NCBI GenBank assembly: GCA_027924585.1
Contig: BSBM01000151.1
Span: 12,236,001 to 12,300,000, forward strand
Length of the DNA: 64,000 bases
Direction: 5' to 3'
Source: Larix kaempferi
Lineage: Eukaryota; Streptophyta; Pinopsida; Pinales; Pinaceae
The stretch's first letter is position 1. Each line of letters opens with the position of its first letter. Below, piece by piece: positions 46,260 to 57,983 of the stretch. Made by a program: the position numbers and the translations under genes. The notes beneath the pieces were generated by a model that had not been told where the DNA came from, searched no databases, and saw only the letters and a list, made by a program, of their open reading frames with translations.

Positions 46260-46970
46260 AAAAACTAAAAAAAGACAGTAGAAACAGAGTGTAGTAATTC
46301 TGGGTTAATTTACTCTGATAACTTTGAAAATACCAAATGACTAAATTAAGCATTAATTTTTCAATAAAAAAGATAAAAAAAAGACAGCAAAATCTTATTT
46401 GAATACATTAAGCAGGAACAACATTTACACCAGCATAATTCGAGCTGGGGAAATGAGTTTTGGTTTGAGAGGAGAACCTGTTTTTTGAATAGAAAAACTA
46501 AAAAAAGACAGCAGAAACAGAGTGTAGTAATTCTGGGTTAATTTACTCTAGCATTACTTTTTTGAAAGGGCAATAATAAAAAAAGACAGCATAAATCTTA
46601 TTTACAACAGCATAATTATAGCAGAAACAGGATTTAAAACAGGGGAAATAAGTCTTGGTTTGAGAGGAGAACATGTTTTTTGAATAGAAAAACTAAAAAA
46701 AGATAGCAGAAACACAGTGTAGTAATTCTGGGTCAATTTACGTTGGTATTACTTTTTTGAAATGGCAATTTTTCTAGGAGACAAAAAAAATGAATATATA
46801 CCAGTCAAGTGACCTTTCATCTGAAATCATTAAATAATTGACATAAACACACTCTAAGCAGAATCTTATTTGAATACATTAAGCAAAAACGGGATTTAGA
46901 ACAACATAATTATACCAAGGGAAATGAGTTTTGGTTTGAGAGGAGAACCTATTTTTTTAATATAAAACAA
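46260..46970 (+). repeat. degenerate tandem repeat of about 200 bp
   Basis: GAGTGTAGTAATTCTGGGTTAATTTAC (about 46288) recurs at 46520 and, changed, at 46716. GAAATGAGTTTTGGTTTGAGAGGAGAACCT (about 46450) recurs near 46645 and 46920. Three units of 196-232 bases can be followed. Confidence 0.75.
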
Positions 46971-47459
46971 GAATCTTTGGATCCTTAACAGGGTTGCCGG
47001 TCTGTAAAAGAGCAACAAATTGGAGGCAATTCGAATGCTGAGAAAAAAACTGAGCTTATGTCACAATAGCAGTATCCAAGAACAAAAGAATGAGAGAGGC
47101 TTTACCATCGAATTTTATAAACGATCAAGAGTAAAGACGGTGCATTGGTGTTTGAGCACATTTAACCGTTGTTGCATTGAAATCTGTTCATGTATCTCCT
47201 CAACATCGAATATCCAGCAGGTCCAATCGGTCAAATTGAAATATACGTCCATAACCAGAGATTTGTACTACTGAAGCAAAGTTCATAAGTTTGTGATGAA
47301 TTAAACGCAGAGAAATCAATGTTCACGTGGGTAACCTTATACAAGGTAGTTCAATGTCCAATCCATCATTGAATGCTCAAATTTCTGATCAAAAGTATAG
47401 ATCTCGCAAGATTTTTCCATGCAGAGCTGGCCCGCCTGTTTAGACTGTATCAACCCAAA

Positions 47460-48300
47460 TGTTGGCGTGGTCGGAAGTCAAAATGATGGCGTCTCTTTTG
47501 TTATAAAAAAATATGGTCGATAGTCGAGTTGGTCGAGCCTTTAAAAATTGGTCGACTCTTAACTGTATCGGGTAACTTTAGTTTCTTAAAAAATATGGTC
47601 GATAGTCGAGTTGGTCGGACCATTAAGAATTGGTAGACTATTAAATGTGTCGTGCAATTGGTTGACTTTTAATTGTCTCGGAAGTCAAAATGGTCAACTT
47701 ACCTTAGTTGGCTGGGCCTGTTAATATTGGTGGTCTGTTTAAAAATTGGTCAACTATTAACTGTGTCGTGCAATTGGTCGACTTTTAACTGTGTCGGAAG
47801 TCAAAATGGTCGACTTACCTTAGTTGGTCGAGCCTGTTAATATTGGTGGACTGTTTAAAAATTGGTCGACTTTTAATTGTGTGGTGCAATTGATGGACAC
47901 AAGTCGGAAGTCAAAATGGTTGGCTTACCTTAGTTGGTTGAGCCTGTTAAAATTGTTGGGGTGTTAACTATGTAATTTTGTTTTCAATAATATTTGTAAG
48001 ATATGGTCGGGAGTGAAAATTATCACCTGATTTTAGTTAAAAAATAATATGGTCGGAAGTCAAAATGGTCGACTTACCTTAGTTGGTCGGGCCTGTTAAA
48101 ATTGGTGGAGTGTTTAAAAACTGGTCGACTTTTAACTGTGTGGTGCAATTGATGGACACGGGTCGGAAGTCAAAATGGTTGGCTTACCTTAGTTGGTTCA
48201 GCCTGTTAAAATTGCTGGGTTGTTAAGAAAAATATGGTCGATAGTGGAGTTGGTCGAGCATTTAAAAATTGGCCGACTCTTAAATGTGTCGTCAAATCAA
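47460..48300 (+). repeat. GTCGG/GTCGAC-rich array, right of the Helitron genes
   Basis: GGTCGGAAGTCAAAATGGT, GACTTACCTTAGTTGGTCGAGCCTGTTA and TTAAAAATTGGTCGACTTTTAACTGTG recur in units of about 110-140 bases. The core words and orientation match the 36861-38240 array, but the linking words (CTTACCTTAGTTGG) are specific to this side. Confidence 0.82.
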
Positions 48301-48339
48301 TGAACACTTAGTTTTAGTCGACGGAAAAAGTAATGCAAA

Positions 48340-48600
48340 TAATGCAAATAAGATCGTCGTGATCTAGTCGGCGTGCGCGAAAGCAGCAAAACATGCGGCA
48401 GGATTCCATTGGATTTATAGACGAGGATTTTTAATCGGCGTGAAGTCTGCAAATCGTTGCGACACGAACGTGGATTTGCGTGAAAGGGGCAAAGTAACGA
48501 CACGGTTGACGTGATCTGGTCGGTGTGCGCGAAAGTAGCAAAACACGTGGCGGGATTCCATTGGATCCATAAACAAGGAATCTTTCTGAGGTGGAAGGTC
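48340..48600. repeat. two copies of an 80-bp block, CpG-rich
   Basis: GTGATCTAGTCGGCGTGCGCGAAAGCAGCAAAACATGCGGCAGGATTCCATTGGAT (about 48358) recurs as GTGATCTGGTCGGTGTGCGCGAAAGTAGC... at about 48509. A minus-strand open frame of 101 codons crosses both copies and is their by-product. Confidence 0.7.
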
Positions 48601-50154
48601 ACGCTTCTCCGTGGTGAAACGTTTGTGACGTAATTAAAAACATGGGATATAGGTGCTTCGGACTAAAGTCTCACCTCGTTTTTAGTTTGATTGGTCTGCT
48701 TTTCTATTAAACTCACCACACAAAAATATTCTGGAAAATAAAAGTAAATTTAACAATTTCTAAAATACAAAATTTTGGTTTACTGATTGGTTAAGGACAA
48801 CTCCGATGGGACATAAATCCTTGCAAAAGTGATTTTTAATTTTAATTCTTGGGAAATTTTAAGTTGAAATCGTTTTTCCCTTAAATTGTGAAATTTTATG
48901 GAATTAAAAATACTATAAAATAAATATCACTATGTTGAAGAGATGTTAAGTAATAAAGGCATATGTAACAAATAATCAAATCATTGTGTTGAAGAAATGC
49001 TAATGTAAAGGAATCATTTATGAGTACTATAGGCATATAATGGAAAGTGGGATTTATGGAGTATCGTATGTCATTAATAAAGATGTACCATGTCATGAGG
49101 TATGGAGGTTACAAGCCGTCTCAATGCATGGAGGGAAGTTTGTTGATATTGGAGAGTTACTACTGAGTTTTTGATTTCTATACAAAACAATCTTCATGGT
49201 CATTATTATCAAGAGGTCGAGCAACTGAAGCACTAATTTGATGGGAATTTAGGGATTCCCTAAGCAACTAGTGGAATGATATTCACTCTCATATAATGGT
49301 TGATAGGGAACCATAGGGGTTTAGAGAGCACTCTTTGCCTACATACCTACTTGGTCACCTGTAAAGATCATAGAATTTATGGTTTTGTGCCTACTTGAGG
49401 GTTTTAAATTGTTGTTTGTGTTGTTAATGGGCACATTAACCCGGTGGTGACCTTGACTTTGTTGTTGGCAAAGAAGTTGTTGTTACCTTGAGAAGTGTTT
49501 AAGATTGTATGTGTGTGTTTGGGAGTCATCTATGATGTTGGAGTTGTGAAGTTGTGAAAGGATTCATGGAGAGTGATGACCATGTTGATGGTGATAGCCC
49601 TAAGTATGTGGTACATGGTTGCACTAAGGGAGACAACATGGTGGCGAAGATTGTGGGCACTTCCGTTCTGGTCTACTTGAGATGTATTAACTCATGTGTA
49701 TTTTAGTTGAATATATGTTTTTACATGGTGGATGATATCCATAGTGAAAGTGTGATTTAGGCCAATAGACACTCACAAATTTTACTTGTAATCTTGTATG
49801 TGCTCAACGGGTTTGTAACTTTTTCCTTTTTTTATGAAGTGCTACTTACCCTATGTTATTGAATATACATTGACCACGATAAGGAATGCCCAAAATGTGA
49901 TTTTGAATATCAGCCTCTTCGTCACCAAGTGCAAACACATAAAATGTGGTCATAAATGTTTTAATGACCTTTTTGTTCTACATTACATGCAGTTGAGGCA
50001 ACACCAACATGGCTTCCAAATACTGAATAAATGCCACAATGACCCTATTGAAAGAAGTAAACAATGAATCAATATGAGGCACTACAAGGAAAATAGACTT
50101 TACTATCAGGAGATTAATCCATATCCAGATCTCCAATATCCTTCCTGTAGAGCT
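48601..50154. other. non-coding stretch
   Basis: I see nothing with protein character or repeat structure here; it is the left flank of element A. Confidence 0.4.
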
Positions 50155-50466
50155 CTTGACTAAGCTTGCGTGTTGATCGTATGCATCGGGTGCATGGGTG
50201 GGCCCCCATGGAAAAAAATTATAGACCCTTCAAGTATATTGCACTTCCTTCTGGAACCCTCATATGTATTGTATAAAAGGGGAGTGACTTCGGACAATGT
50301 AACTAAAGAGAGATAGAAGAAAGCATTGTAATCTTTTGCCGAGTAATAATAAAATATCAAAGTTGTCATTGTCCCATGGTTTTACCTATGTACAACAAGG
50401 TTTCCATGTAAATCTTATGTTCTATTGTTATTGGTGTTTTCTTCTATTTATATATATTTACTAACA
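50155..50466 (+). repeat. 5' LTR of copia element A (left edge unsure)
   Basis: GTATAAAAGGGGAGTGAC (about 50271) is the promoter. The end CAAGGTTTCCATGTAAATCTT...TTTACTAACA is typical of plant copia LTRs and is followed by TCTAGTATTAGGTCC, a degraded initiator-Met primer site. Confidence 0.6.
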
Positions 50467-50530
50467 TCTAGTATTAGGTCCTAAAAACTCACAGGCATTG
50501 AATTTTCAGCAAGTGGGAACTGCAACAATG

Positions 50531-50891
50531 ACAAGGGGTTTAACCAAGTTCAAGATTGAGAAGTTTGACGACAAAAATTTCTCCCTATGGAAGATGAAGG
50601 TGGATGATTTGTTGGTTCAAAATGACCAATCCCTACATATGAGGACTGGATAAAGCGTGACAGAAAGGCATTTTCTACAATTTTCCTTTCCCTAACAGAC
50701 TTTGTCTTATTCAATGTTGCTAAAGAAAAAACTGCAAAATCCCTTTGGGAGAAACTTGGGAAGCCGTATGAGACTAAATTGGCAACAAATTAGGTTTTCC
50801 TAAAGAGAAAAAACAAATTTTTCATCTCGGGATGAAGGAGGGTTCAACTGTGCCAAATGATCTAAACGAGTTTAATACCCTAATCAACAAA
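50531..50891 (+). pseudogene. copia A gag, first piece
   Basis: MTRGLTKFKIEKFDDKNFSL followed by WKMKVDDLLVQ is a typical copia gag start; a stop follows after about 41 codons, then frames shift through TAKSLWEKLGKPYETKLATN. The piece ends at LIN, exactly at the ACAAA target of element B, and continues at 56626. Confidence 0.8.
50887..50891. repeat. target-site duplication ACAAA, left copy (element B)
   Basis: The same five bases are at 56621-56625, immediately after the other LTR. Confidence 0.85.
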
Positions 50892-51485
50892 TGATTGGGG
50901 GCGTGTCCAGGAAGCACAAGGGGGACAACAGTTCGACTGAATGAGTCGGCTTTGTTATGGCGGAAGCTTAATAAACAAAGTGAGCAAAAGCAGGATTATG
51001 AAACACAGATAAACATAAATATGCACAGACAATATGCAGGAATGCAAATTGTTCTTCTATTACTTGCAAACAGATCAAAAAACTGATGTATGTTACAATA
51101 TTATACATGCTTATATAGAATTCTGAGATGCTTGGGTGCTTGCTCGTTACGTTCAGTTACAAAGAAGTTAGAACGGTTTCAACAGTTCAACCGTTACAGT
51201 CAACTAGAAGACAGAGAGACAATCTGTCGAAGTTCGACAGTCGCTGGTCGCATGTCGACGCTGCATGTCGATGTCGTGAACTGTGAGGTTGCTGAACATG
51301 TCGAAGATGCGGAGTGTTTCGCAGTATGTCGAAGTCGAGACTCGCCGGAGTTGTGTCAAATTCGGAACCTGTCAAAGTTGTGGAAGTCATGTTGAGTCGA
51401 AACTTGTCGAAGTTGTATCGACATCAATGACTGGTCGCAATTGATGTTAGCATCCGATAACAAATGCCAACTGCAATGTGGATCA
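50892..51485 (-). repeat. 3' LTR of gypsy element B
   Basis: In plus sense it reads TGATTGGGGGCGTGTCCAGG...ATGTGGATCA and aligns along its whole length with 56026-56620. It contains many TCGA/GTCG words (51225-51440). Confidence 0.9.
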
Positions 51486-51498
51486 TACCTCCTTCCTT
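51486..51498 (-). other. polypurine tract of element B
   Basis: On the minus strand AAGGAAGGAGGTA directly precedes the 3' LTR start TGATCC, where plus-strand DNA synthesis is primed. Confidence 0.8.
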
Positions 51499-52640
51499 AA
51501 GAAACAATGGTCTCTATTGTTTGCTCATGAAGGTGAGGAAAATTGTTGATTATTTCAATAACAGAGTACCACTTTCCTTGAGATGGGAGCTGGCCAGCTT
51601 TGGCAACCTGAAACAAGGGAATTGTGTTCGTCCTTGTATGGCGTACTCGTTGTCCCACAATGGTGTCGCAAGGAAGAGGCTCCTGAACATCTATATGGAT
51701 GTCTTCGGGTTCGGCTGTCGATAAGTCGTTCTGTTCCAACAAGGGTGCATGGTATGGTTGAAGTAGATCCATGTTGAAGACTGGATGCAGACCCATGCAT
51801 GCAGGAATGTCGAGCTGGAAAGCGTTTTCTCCAATTTGTCGAAGAATAATGTACGGACCATATCGTAAAGGTTTTAACTTCTTGAAAGGACAAGTGAAGC
51901 ACTCCTTCTTAAGATGTAGCCAGAATTATCCCCAATTTGGAATGTATGAGGAATACGATGCTTGTCATGTCAGGCCTTATCTTTCTCGTTTGCTCTGTGC
52001 AACATATCTTGTGCTTGCTTCTAGATGTCGCAAATCTATTCTCGAAACTTGACTACTTTATCAACTTCTTGTTGGTTGTGGTCTGTGTTGAGGAGCTGAT
52101 CAAGTCGATAGGCGCTGAGGGTTGAAATCCATAACAGATCTCAAATGGACTCTTGCCTGTAGAGCTATGCTGAGCATGATTGTAGCTATGTTGAATGCAT
52201 GGAAGACTATCATCCCATGTGCGTTGATGCGTGTGATTGTACATGCGAAGCAGTTGTACTACAAGGCGATTTACAAATTTTGTCTATCCGTCGGTCTAAG
52301 GATGGAAAGTTGTCGACAATGAGAGTTGTGTGTCCAGTTGTTGCTAGAGGGTCTTCCAAAATATGCTGACGAATCTAGAATCTCGGTCGGAAATGATGGT
52401 TGTGGGTAAACCAAAGTGTTTCCAAACATGTGTAAAGAAGAGCTGAGCGGTATGAGAATGGCCATCTTGGAAAATCGATTGGCTACTACTAATATCGCGT
52501 CATGCTGATGTCTAGTAGTAGGATAACCCGTCAAGTAGTCCATAGAAATATATTCCCATGGTCGACTAGGAATTGGAAAAGGTATGTACAATCCCTGTCG
52601 TCGATTAGGTGGTTTAGCAATGGCACAAACCACGCATGAT
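51499..52640 (-). pseudogene. gypsy B integrase and C-terminal region
   Basis: The order on the minus strand is a zinc-region end (VVCAIAKPPNRRQGLYIP), the core YISMDYLTGYPTTRHQHDAIL with a catalytic Asp, then HPQTDGQTKFVNR near 52290 with the last motif, WDDSLPCIQHSYNHAQHSST (52200-52150), and a long tail MGLHPVFNMDLLQPYHAPLL (51796). At least three frame changes and several stops break it. I see no clear chromodomain in the tail. Confidence 0.82.
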
Positions 52641-52864
52641 CGAATGTACTTGTTGACATCAGATTTAAGTGTAGGCCAAAAGAAATACTTCTATAGAATA
52701 GCAAGTGTCTTTGCTACTCCAAAGTGTCCTGCAGTCTTGTTGTAGTGTGCATCCTAAATGAGCTGTTGTCAGTGCTCACCGGTCGGTACACAAAGCTGTC
52801 CAAGCTTGTATAGCAAGGTGTCTTTCAGGAAGTAGTCAGAGGTTGATGACTTGTTAGTCTGTAA

Positions 52865-53605
52865 CTATTGGTGGATTGTTGAGAAGTCATTGTCGTCCTC
52901 GTACAACTGTGGCCAAGTGGTCGTGTCGTATCCCTGCATACTCATCACTGTCGAAAGGAGAGTAATGGGTGGTCGACTGAGGCAATCGGCGGCAGCGTTA
53001 GCTTTACCTTTCTGATACTTAATCACCAACTGGAATTGTTGTAGGTAATTAATCCACTTGAGTTGTCGGTTTGTCTTCAACTTTGATTGTGTCGGAGCGA
53101 ACTGTAGAGGCTTGTGATCAGTGAGAATGACTATTTCCTTGCCAAGGATGTAATGCCTCCATTGCTTGAGAGCTTGTACAATGGCGTACAGTTCTTTTTC
53201 ATACGTCGAGTATCTTTTAATTGTGTAATTAAAAGTTTCATAATGAAAAGCGACCGGGTGACCAGACTGAGTGATCACTGCACCCAAGGCATAGTTCGAT
53301 GCGTCCATCTCAATCTCAAAGGGTTGATGCAAATCAGGTAACACAAGTACTGGTGCAGTGCAGAGCCTGTGTTTGAGCTGTTCAAAAGCTGCTTGTTGTG
53401 TTGCTGTCCATTGGAAGAGAGTTTTCCCATTTCTCTTTGTCAACTGATTTAAGGGCCAGGCTATGTGACTGAAGCTGAGTATGAACCGTCGATAGAAATT
53501 CACCAAACCGAGAAAACTTCTTAGTTCTTGAATGCTTCTAGGAATGGGCCAATCTTTGAGGATCTGTACTTTTTTCTGGGTTGACGTGAATGCCTGCAGA
53601 GTCAA
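52865..53605 (-). pseudogene. gypsy B reverse transcriptase thumb and RNase H
   Basis: RSFLGLVNFYRRFILSFSHI leads into the RNase H: PFEIEMDASNYALGAVITQ (first Asp), YSTYEKELYAIVQALKQW (Glu), ILTDHKPLQF (Asp) and KYQKGKANAAADCLSRPP (final Asp). The 246 codons are open. The phase differs from the upstream reverse transcriptase, so a frameshift lies at 53540-53600. Confidence 0.9.
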
Positions 53606-54130
53606 TTACATACCCAAAATATTTGATGTTGGTCATCGCAAAAGAGCACTTGTCCATGTTCAAATAAAGCCGATGTTGTTGGAGAGTATCGAGGACTTGT
53701 CGAAGATGTCCGACATGTTCTTCCCATGATCGACTGAAAATCAATATGCCATCGAGATAGACAATGACCCATTTGCCGATGAAAGGTCGAAGAATGTTAT
53801 CCATATGTTGCATGAAGGTCGCAGGTGCGTTGGTTAAGCCGAAAGACATGACTAACCATTCGAGCAATCCTTCCTTGGTCTTGAAAGCAGTTTTCCACAC
53901 ATATGAGGGCTCGATTGGAATATGATGGTATCCCGACTTGAGGTCGAGCTTAGTAAATAATTTAGCACCTTTCAGACAATTGATGAGCTCGTCTATCTGC
54001 GGCAGAGGGTAGCGATTCTTCACCGAAAAATTGTTGAGATCTCTGTAGTCGATGCACATGTGCCAAGTCCCATCTTTCTTCGGAACTAAGACGACTGGAC
54101 TTCCACAAGGAGAGGAGCTGGGTCGGATAT
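53538..54130 (-). pseudogene. gypsy B reverse transcriptase, catalytic Asp changed
   Basis: Motifs MCIDYRDLNNFSVKNRYPLP, LFTKLDLKSGYHHIPI and MSFGLTNAPATFMQHMDNIL are clear. The catalytic box reads VIVYLDGILIFS: the second Asp of YLDD is Gly. That residue binds a catalytic metal ion, so this copy could not reverse-transcribe. The frame is open for 173 codons from 54059. Confidence 0.9.
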
Positions 54131-54530
54131 GACCTTTGCCGATTAATTCTTGGATTTGTCTGTGAATCTATTCATTTTCGAGAATGGATCTTCTGTAAAC
54201 ATATGCGTTAGGAAAAGAAGAACTAGGAACAAGTTTAATAGAGTGTTTTACCTGAAAATGTTGAGGTACTCCGTCGGGAGCTTGAAAAAGGTTCTGGTAC
54301 TCATCGAGAATATGATCAACTTGCTGCTTCTATCGAGAACTGCATTGGTCAGTGACTCAACTCGTTGTTGCAGTCTTCTTAGAATGTTGTGGCTTGATCA
54401 TGATTAATGCGAACTTCTGAGCATGATTGATGACATTCTTTGTCTGTTTGGTAGATATCAGTGCAACCGTCAGTGTAGGTTGACGCTCTGGTATCCTGAA
54501 CCATCAATTTCGGATTTTGACAATCACCTT

Positions 54531-54830
54531 CTAAAGCCATGACTGATAACTTCCATGTATATCCCAGAGGTAAGGTTTCCCAAATAGGGCGTTAGCTACG
54601 GAGAGTGGTGCCACGTCGCAGAGTACTTCATCTTCAAAAGGATTCATGAAGTAGGCGAGTTTACATCGTTGAGTGATCCGTAGTTCTTGTCCATCCTTCA
54701 TCCAACTGATGTTGTAAGGCTGAGGATGCAGAGTAGTAACAAGACCTAATTTCTTCACGAGATCTTTGGAAACGAAGTTCTTTTGGCTGTCATTGTCCAC
54801 AATCAGATGTAATGGTTGCTCTGGACACAT
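54531..54830 (-). pseudogene. gypsy B aspartic protease
   Basis: LHLIVDNDSQKNFVSKDLV resembles the retropepsin active-site turn, but where related elements have DNGS or DSGS this has DNDS. LCDVAPLSVANALFGKPYLW is the usual gypsy protease C-terminal block (D-x-x-P...LG-x-P-W/F). It overlaps the gag end in another phase. Confidence 0.75.
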
Positions 54831-55953
54831 ATCCGTGTATGGAACAGGCGTTCTCGTTCCTCCTCGTCAACGATAGTCGAGGTTGCTAGAGTGGTCGATG
54901 TCAAAAGGGTCGTTGCGTCTAGATCAGATTCTTCCACCGTCTTGTCGAACACGTCGAAGGTCGACACTTTTTCCAAAAATGTCTTCCAAGCTTTGCATTC
55001 GGACGTATCATGCCAAGATGAGTGGTGGTAATTGCACCATTTCCTGGTCAGTGGTTTTTTGCTACGTTCCCTTTTGTGAAAAGGCTTCTTACGGTGATCT
55101 GGCTTTGGCGGTGTCGGCTGAGAAGATTTCGACTTGTCGAAGTCGGCTAGTGCCTTCTTGTCGGGTGGTCGTCCTGATGTCGACTTTGTCGTGAAGCGTG
55201 CTTTCCCTTTTTTCTTGGTTTCTAGTTTACTGGCGTAGTGGAATGCATCCACAAGCGTATTGACAATAAAAAATTCCATCTCCTGCTGGAGGTACTGGGA
55301 CAATTCGCTGATGTACTTCAGAACAAGCAATTTCTCTTCTTCTTAGACGCCAAGTCTTGCCATGAGTCGGTAGAACTCGTCGGTGTAACTATGTACTGAT
55401 TGGTCTTTCCATTGCCTTAGCTGCTGCCACTTCTTATACTATTGCTCGAGGTATTTCGGCAGTAAAATTCCTTTCGGATGTGTTCGACGAATTTATCCCA
55501 TGTGTCGATGGGGTCTCCGCTTTTCTCCATCTTTGTCGAGAGGTTCTCCCACCAGCAGTGCACGGAGGTTGACATCTTTAAGGACGCAATGGGGACTTTT
55601 TTAGCTTCAGAGAGTTGATTTACAGCGTAATAGGATGCCAATTGTTGCACCCAATTGTCGACGGATTCCGCATCAATCTTACCTTCAAGATTCAGTATGT
55701 CCAAATTCATTTGCACTTTGAAGGGGCTGATTTTATCGGAGTGAGTTCTCGTTGAGGATCCTCTGGATGTTGAAGTGAATCGCAAGAGAATCTCGTTGAA
55801 CTGGGTGAACATTTCAATTCATTGTCAAGCCAGAGCTTGCTCAATAAGCTGTGTTATCTCGTCGGCTGCATGTCTATCTTCTGTTTCTTCTATCATTTCT
55901 GGAGATCGCGTCTGCTTGGATTGCTGAGATTGCGAGCGAGTTTGAACCGACAT
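54803..55953 (-). pseudogene. gypsy B gag
   Basis: An ATG at 55953 opens MSVQTRSQSQQSK, followed by a stop after 42 codons; MNLDILNLEGKIDAESVDNW and WENLSTKMEKSGDPIDTWDK are the conserved capsid region. After a shift near 55430 the frame continues to a Lys-rich part and a zinc motif, WCNYHHSSWHDTSECKAW, a C-H-H-C arrangement common in plant gypsy gags. Confidence 0.85.
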
Positions 55954-56012
55954 AAGTCAGGTAACTTCGAGAGAAGTGTATACACAGAACTTAAGCACGA
56001 ACAAAATTGAGT

Positions 56013-56024
56013 GCTCTGATACCA
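56013..56024 (-). other. tRNA-iMet primer-binding site of element B
   Basis: The minus strand reads TGGTATCAGAGC, the 3' complement of plant initiator tRNA-Met, one base inside the 5' LTR. Confidence 0.92.
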
Positions 56025-56025
56025 A

Positions 56026-56620
56026 TGATTCGGGTTGTGTCCAGGAAGCACGAGGGGGACAACAGTTCGACTGAATGAGTCGGATCTGTTATGCGAAGCT
56101 TAATAAACAGAGTGGGCAAAAGCAGGATTACACAACATAGATAAACACAAATATGCACGAACAATATGCAGGAATGTGAATTGTTCTTCTATTACTTTCA
56201 AACAAATAAAAAAACTGATGTATGTTACAATATTATACATGCTTATATAGAATTCTGAGAGGCTTGGGTGCCTGCCCGTCACGTTCAGTTACAAAGAAGA
56301 AGTTAGAACAGTTTCAACAGTTCAACCATTACAGTCGACGGGAAGACAGAGAGATAGTCTATCGAAGTTCGACAATCGCTGGTTGCATGTCGACGCTGCA
56401 TGTCTTTGTCGCCAATTGTGAGGTTGTTGAACACGTCGAAGATGCGGAGTGTGTCGCAGTATGTCGAAGTCGAGACTCATCGGATTTGTGTCGAATTCGG
56501 AACCTGTCGAAGTTGTCGAAGTCATGTCGAGTCGAAACTTGTCGAAGTTGTATCGACATCAATGACTGGTCGCAGTCAATGTTAGCATCCGACAACAAAT
56601 GCCAACTACGATGTGGATCA
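56026..56620 (-). repeat. 5' LTR of gypsy element B
   Basis: In plus sense it reads TGATTCGGGTTGTGTCCAGG...ATGTGGATCA. It is more TCGA-rich than its partner: several GTCGAAG words here are GTCAAAG or GTGGAAG in the left LTR. Confidence 0.92.
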
Positions 56621-56625
56621 ACAAA

Positions 56626-56875
56626 CTACTCTCGGTTGGTGTAAAGGTGGAGGATGAGGATAGGATGATCATTTTACTATGTTCCCTCTTAGATAACTAG
56701 GATCATATGGTGGTGACCATCATTGAGAACTCTAAAATGTGATGATGTGGTAGCTACTTTACTGGGAGAAGAGTTGAGGGGAAAATCGTCTCTGGATCCC
56801 TCTACCAATGAAGCCCAATATGTGAGAGGGCGATCTAGTGAAAGGGGTAAAAAAGGGAGATCACATTCTAGATCC
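56626..56875 (+). pseudogene. copia A gag, middle piece
   Basis: VGVKVEDEDRMIILLCSL and HMVVTIIENSK are the conserved copia gag block; GRSSERGKKGRSHSRS is the basic region before the zinc knuckle. The piece is interrupted at GATCC (56871-56875) by element C and resumes at 60515. Confidence 0.82.
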
Positions 56876-57521
56876 TGTGAAACTCTGGAATGCAGTAGAT
56901 TATTGAGCCTGGGAATACCTTACAGTGACAAAATTAGCAAAGAAGAAGAATTACAGTGAAAATTAGCAAGAATTGAACAGTAAATTCATACATGCAAAGA
57001 AACTCATATGTGCACAAGAATGCATGTCATATTCCATTAATTTGTATACTAAAAGAATATTGTACAATTGAATAAATTTTATTACCTAGGAGGAATTCAA
57101 ATCCATCACATTCTAACATAGGAATTATCCCTTCTACATTGCTCCGATAGTTGCAAACTCAACTGAATGTCAGTTCACTAAAGCTACTGTCAATTAACTG
57201 AGAATGCAAGGCGCATCAGTGAGTTTTCCATGCAAAATAGGCTATAGAGGGCACATTAGTTGACATTCAGTGGAAATCGGAGCTCAATCCCTTCACTATA
57301 GTCATGAACTCAGGTGGACTGAACCAAATCACTAAGTTAGCTCCTAAAATATAGGGAATTAACTTTGCATGGCCTAAATTCATGCACGAGGGAGCATCAA
57401 GTGGCTAATGAGGCCCATATGACAATTGCACACCACTAGGGGGTCAACAATATCATCCAATACTAGGAAAAAGGAAAAAATGCTAAGGTGGACAAAGGTT
57501 GGATTATTAATTATCCTAACA
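56876..57521 (-). repeat. 3' LTR of copia element C
   Basis: In plus sense it reads TGTGAAACTCTGGAATGC...TTATCCTAACA. It is homologous over its full length to 59869-60514. Confidence 0.92.
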
Positions 57522-57534
57522 CCCCCCCTTAATC
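57522..57534 (-). other. polypurine tract of element C
   Basis: The minus strand reads GGATTAAGGGGGGG directly before the LTR start TGTTAGGA. Confidence 0.85.
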
Positions 57535-57680
57535 CAAACTTAGAAAACCTGGGCCCTGGTAACTGAGACCTAAGGTCACCCATACAATAATAATAAAAAA
57601 TAATTGTTCATGAAACTAGGGAAATGGGGAAAACCTCATGGGAAGAAAAAAAAAACCTCAAAAAATGAACAGCAGAAAAC

Positions 57681-57983
57681 TCAAAAAGCCTTCACACCAA
57701 GCAAAGATCTGAGATAGGCAAATCTCTTATGAGTAAAAGACTTTGTAAATATGTCTGCAATCTTCTCCTCTGTAGTATAGTAATGCAGGTATTGGATATG
57801 GATCTGGATCTTCTCCTCTGATGTACCTCCCACTGTTTCGAAGCTGTAGTTGTCAAAACAAGTCTGATAAAATCCATTCTCGCTATTGGGCGAATGTCTC
57901 ATTGTAGTCCAAGCCATGATCTTGTGAGTACCCCTTGGCAACCAACCGAGATTTGTACTTGGTTGTAGGTCCATCATAAGCAA
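57681..57983 (-). pseudogene. copia C RNase H C-terminal remnant
   Basis: HYYTTEEKIADIFTKSFTH and RFAYLRSLLGVKAF are the end of a copia polyprotein. Directly upstream is reverse transcriptase N-terminal sequence, so everything between these is deleted. Confidence 0.8.

Larger units (their letters stand above)
50892..56620 (-). mobile_element. complete but inactive Ty3/gypsy element B
   Basis: Two LTRs of 594 and 595 bases enclose gag, protease, reverse transcriptase, RNase H and integrase on the minus strand, the Ty3/gypsy order. The primer site lies next to the right (5') LTR and the polypurine tract next to the left (3') LTR. The 5-bp duplication ACAAA brackets it. It sits in the gag gene of copia A. 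LTR copies differ at many sites and all genes are broken, so it is old. Confidence 0.92.

Noticed and set aside
51497-51796. Chromodomain at the C-terminus of the gypsy B integrase
   Set aside because: The tail reads FQVAKAGQLPSQGKWYSVIE but lacks the clear aromatic pattern of chromodomains; the call is left open.
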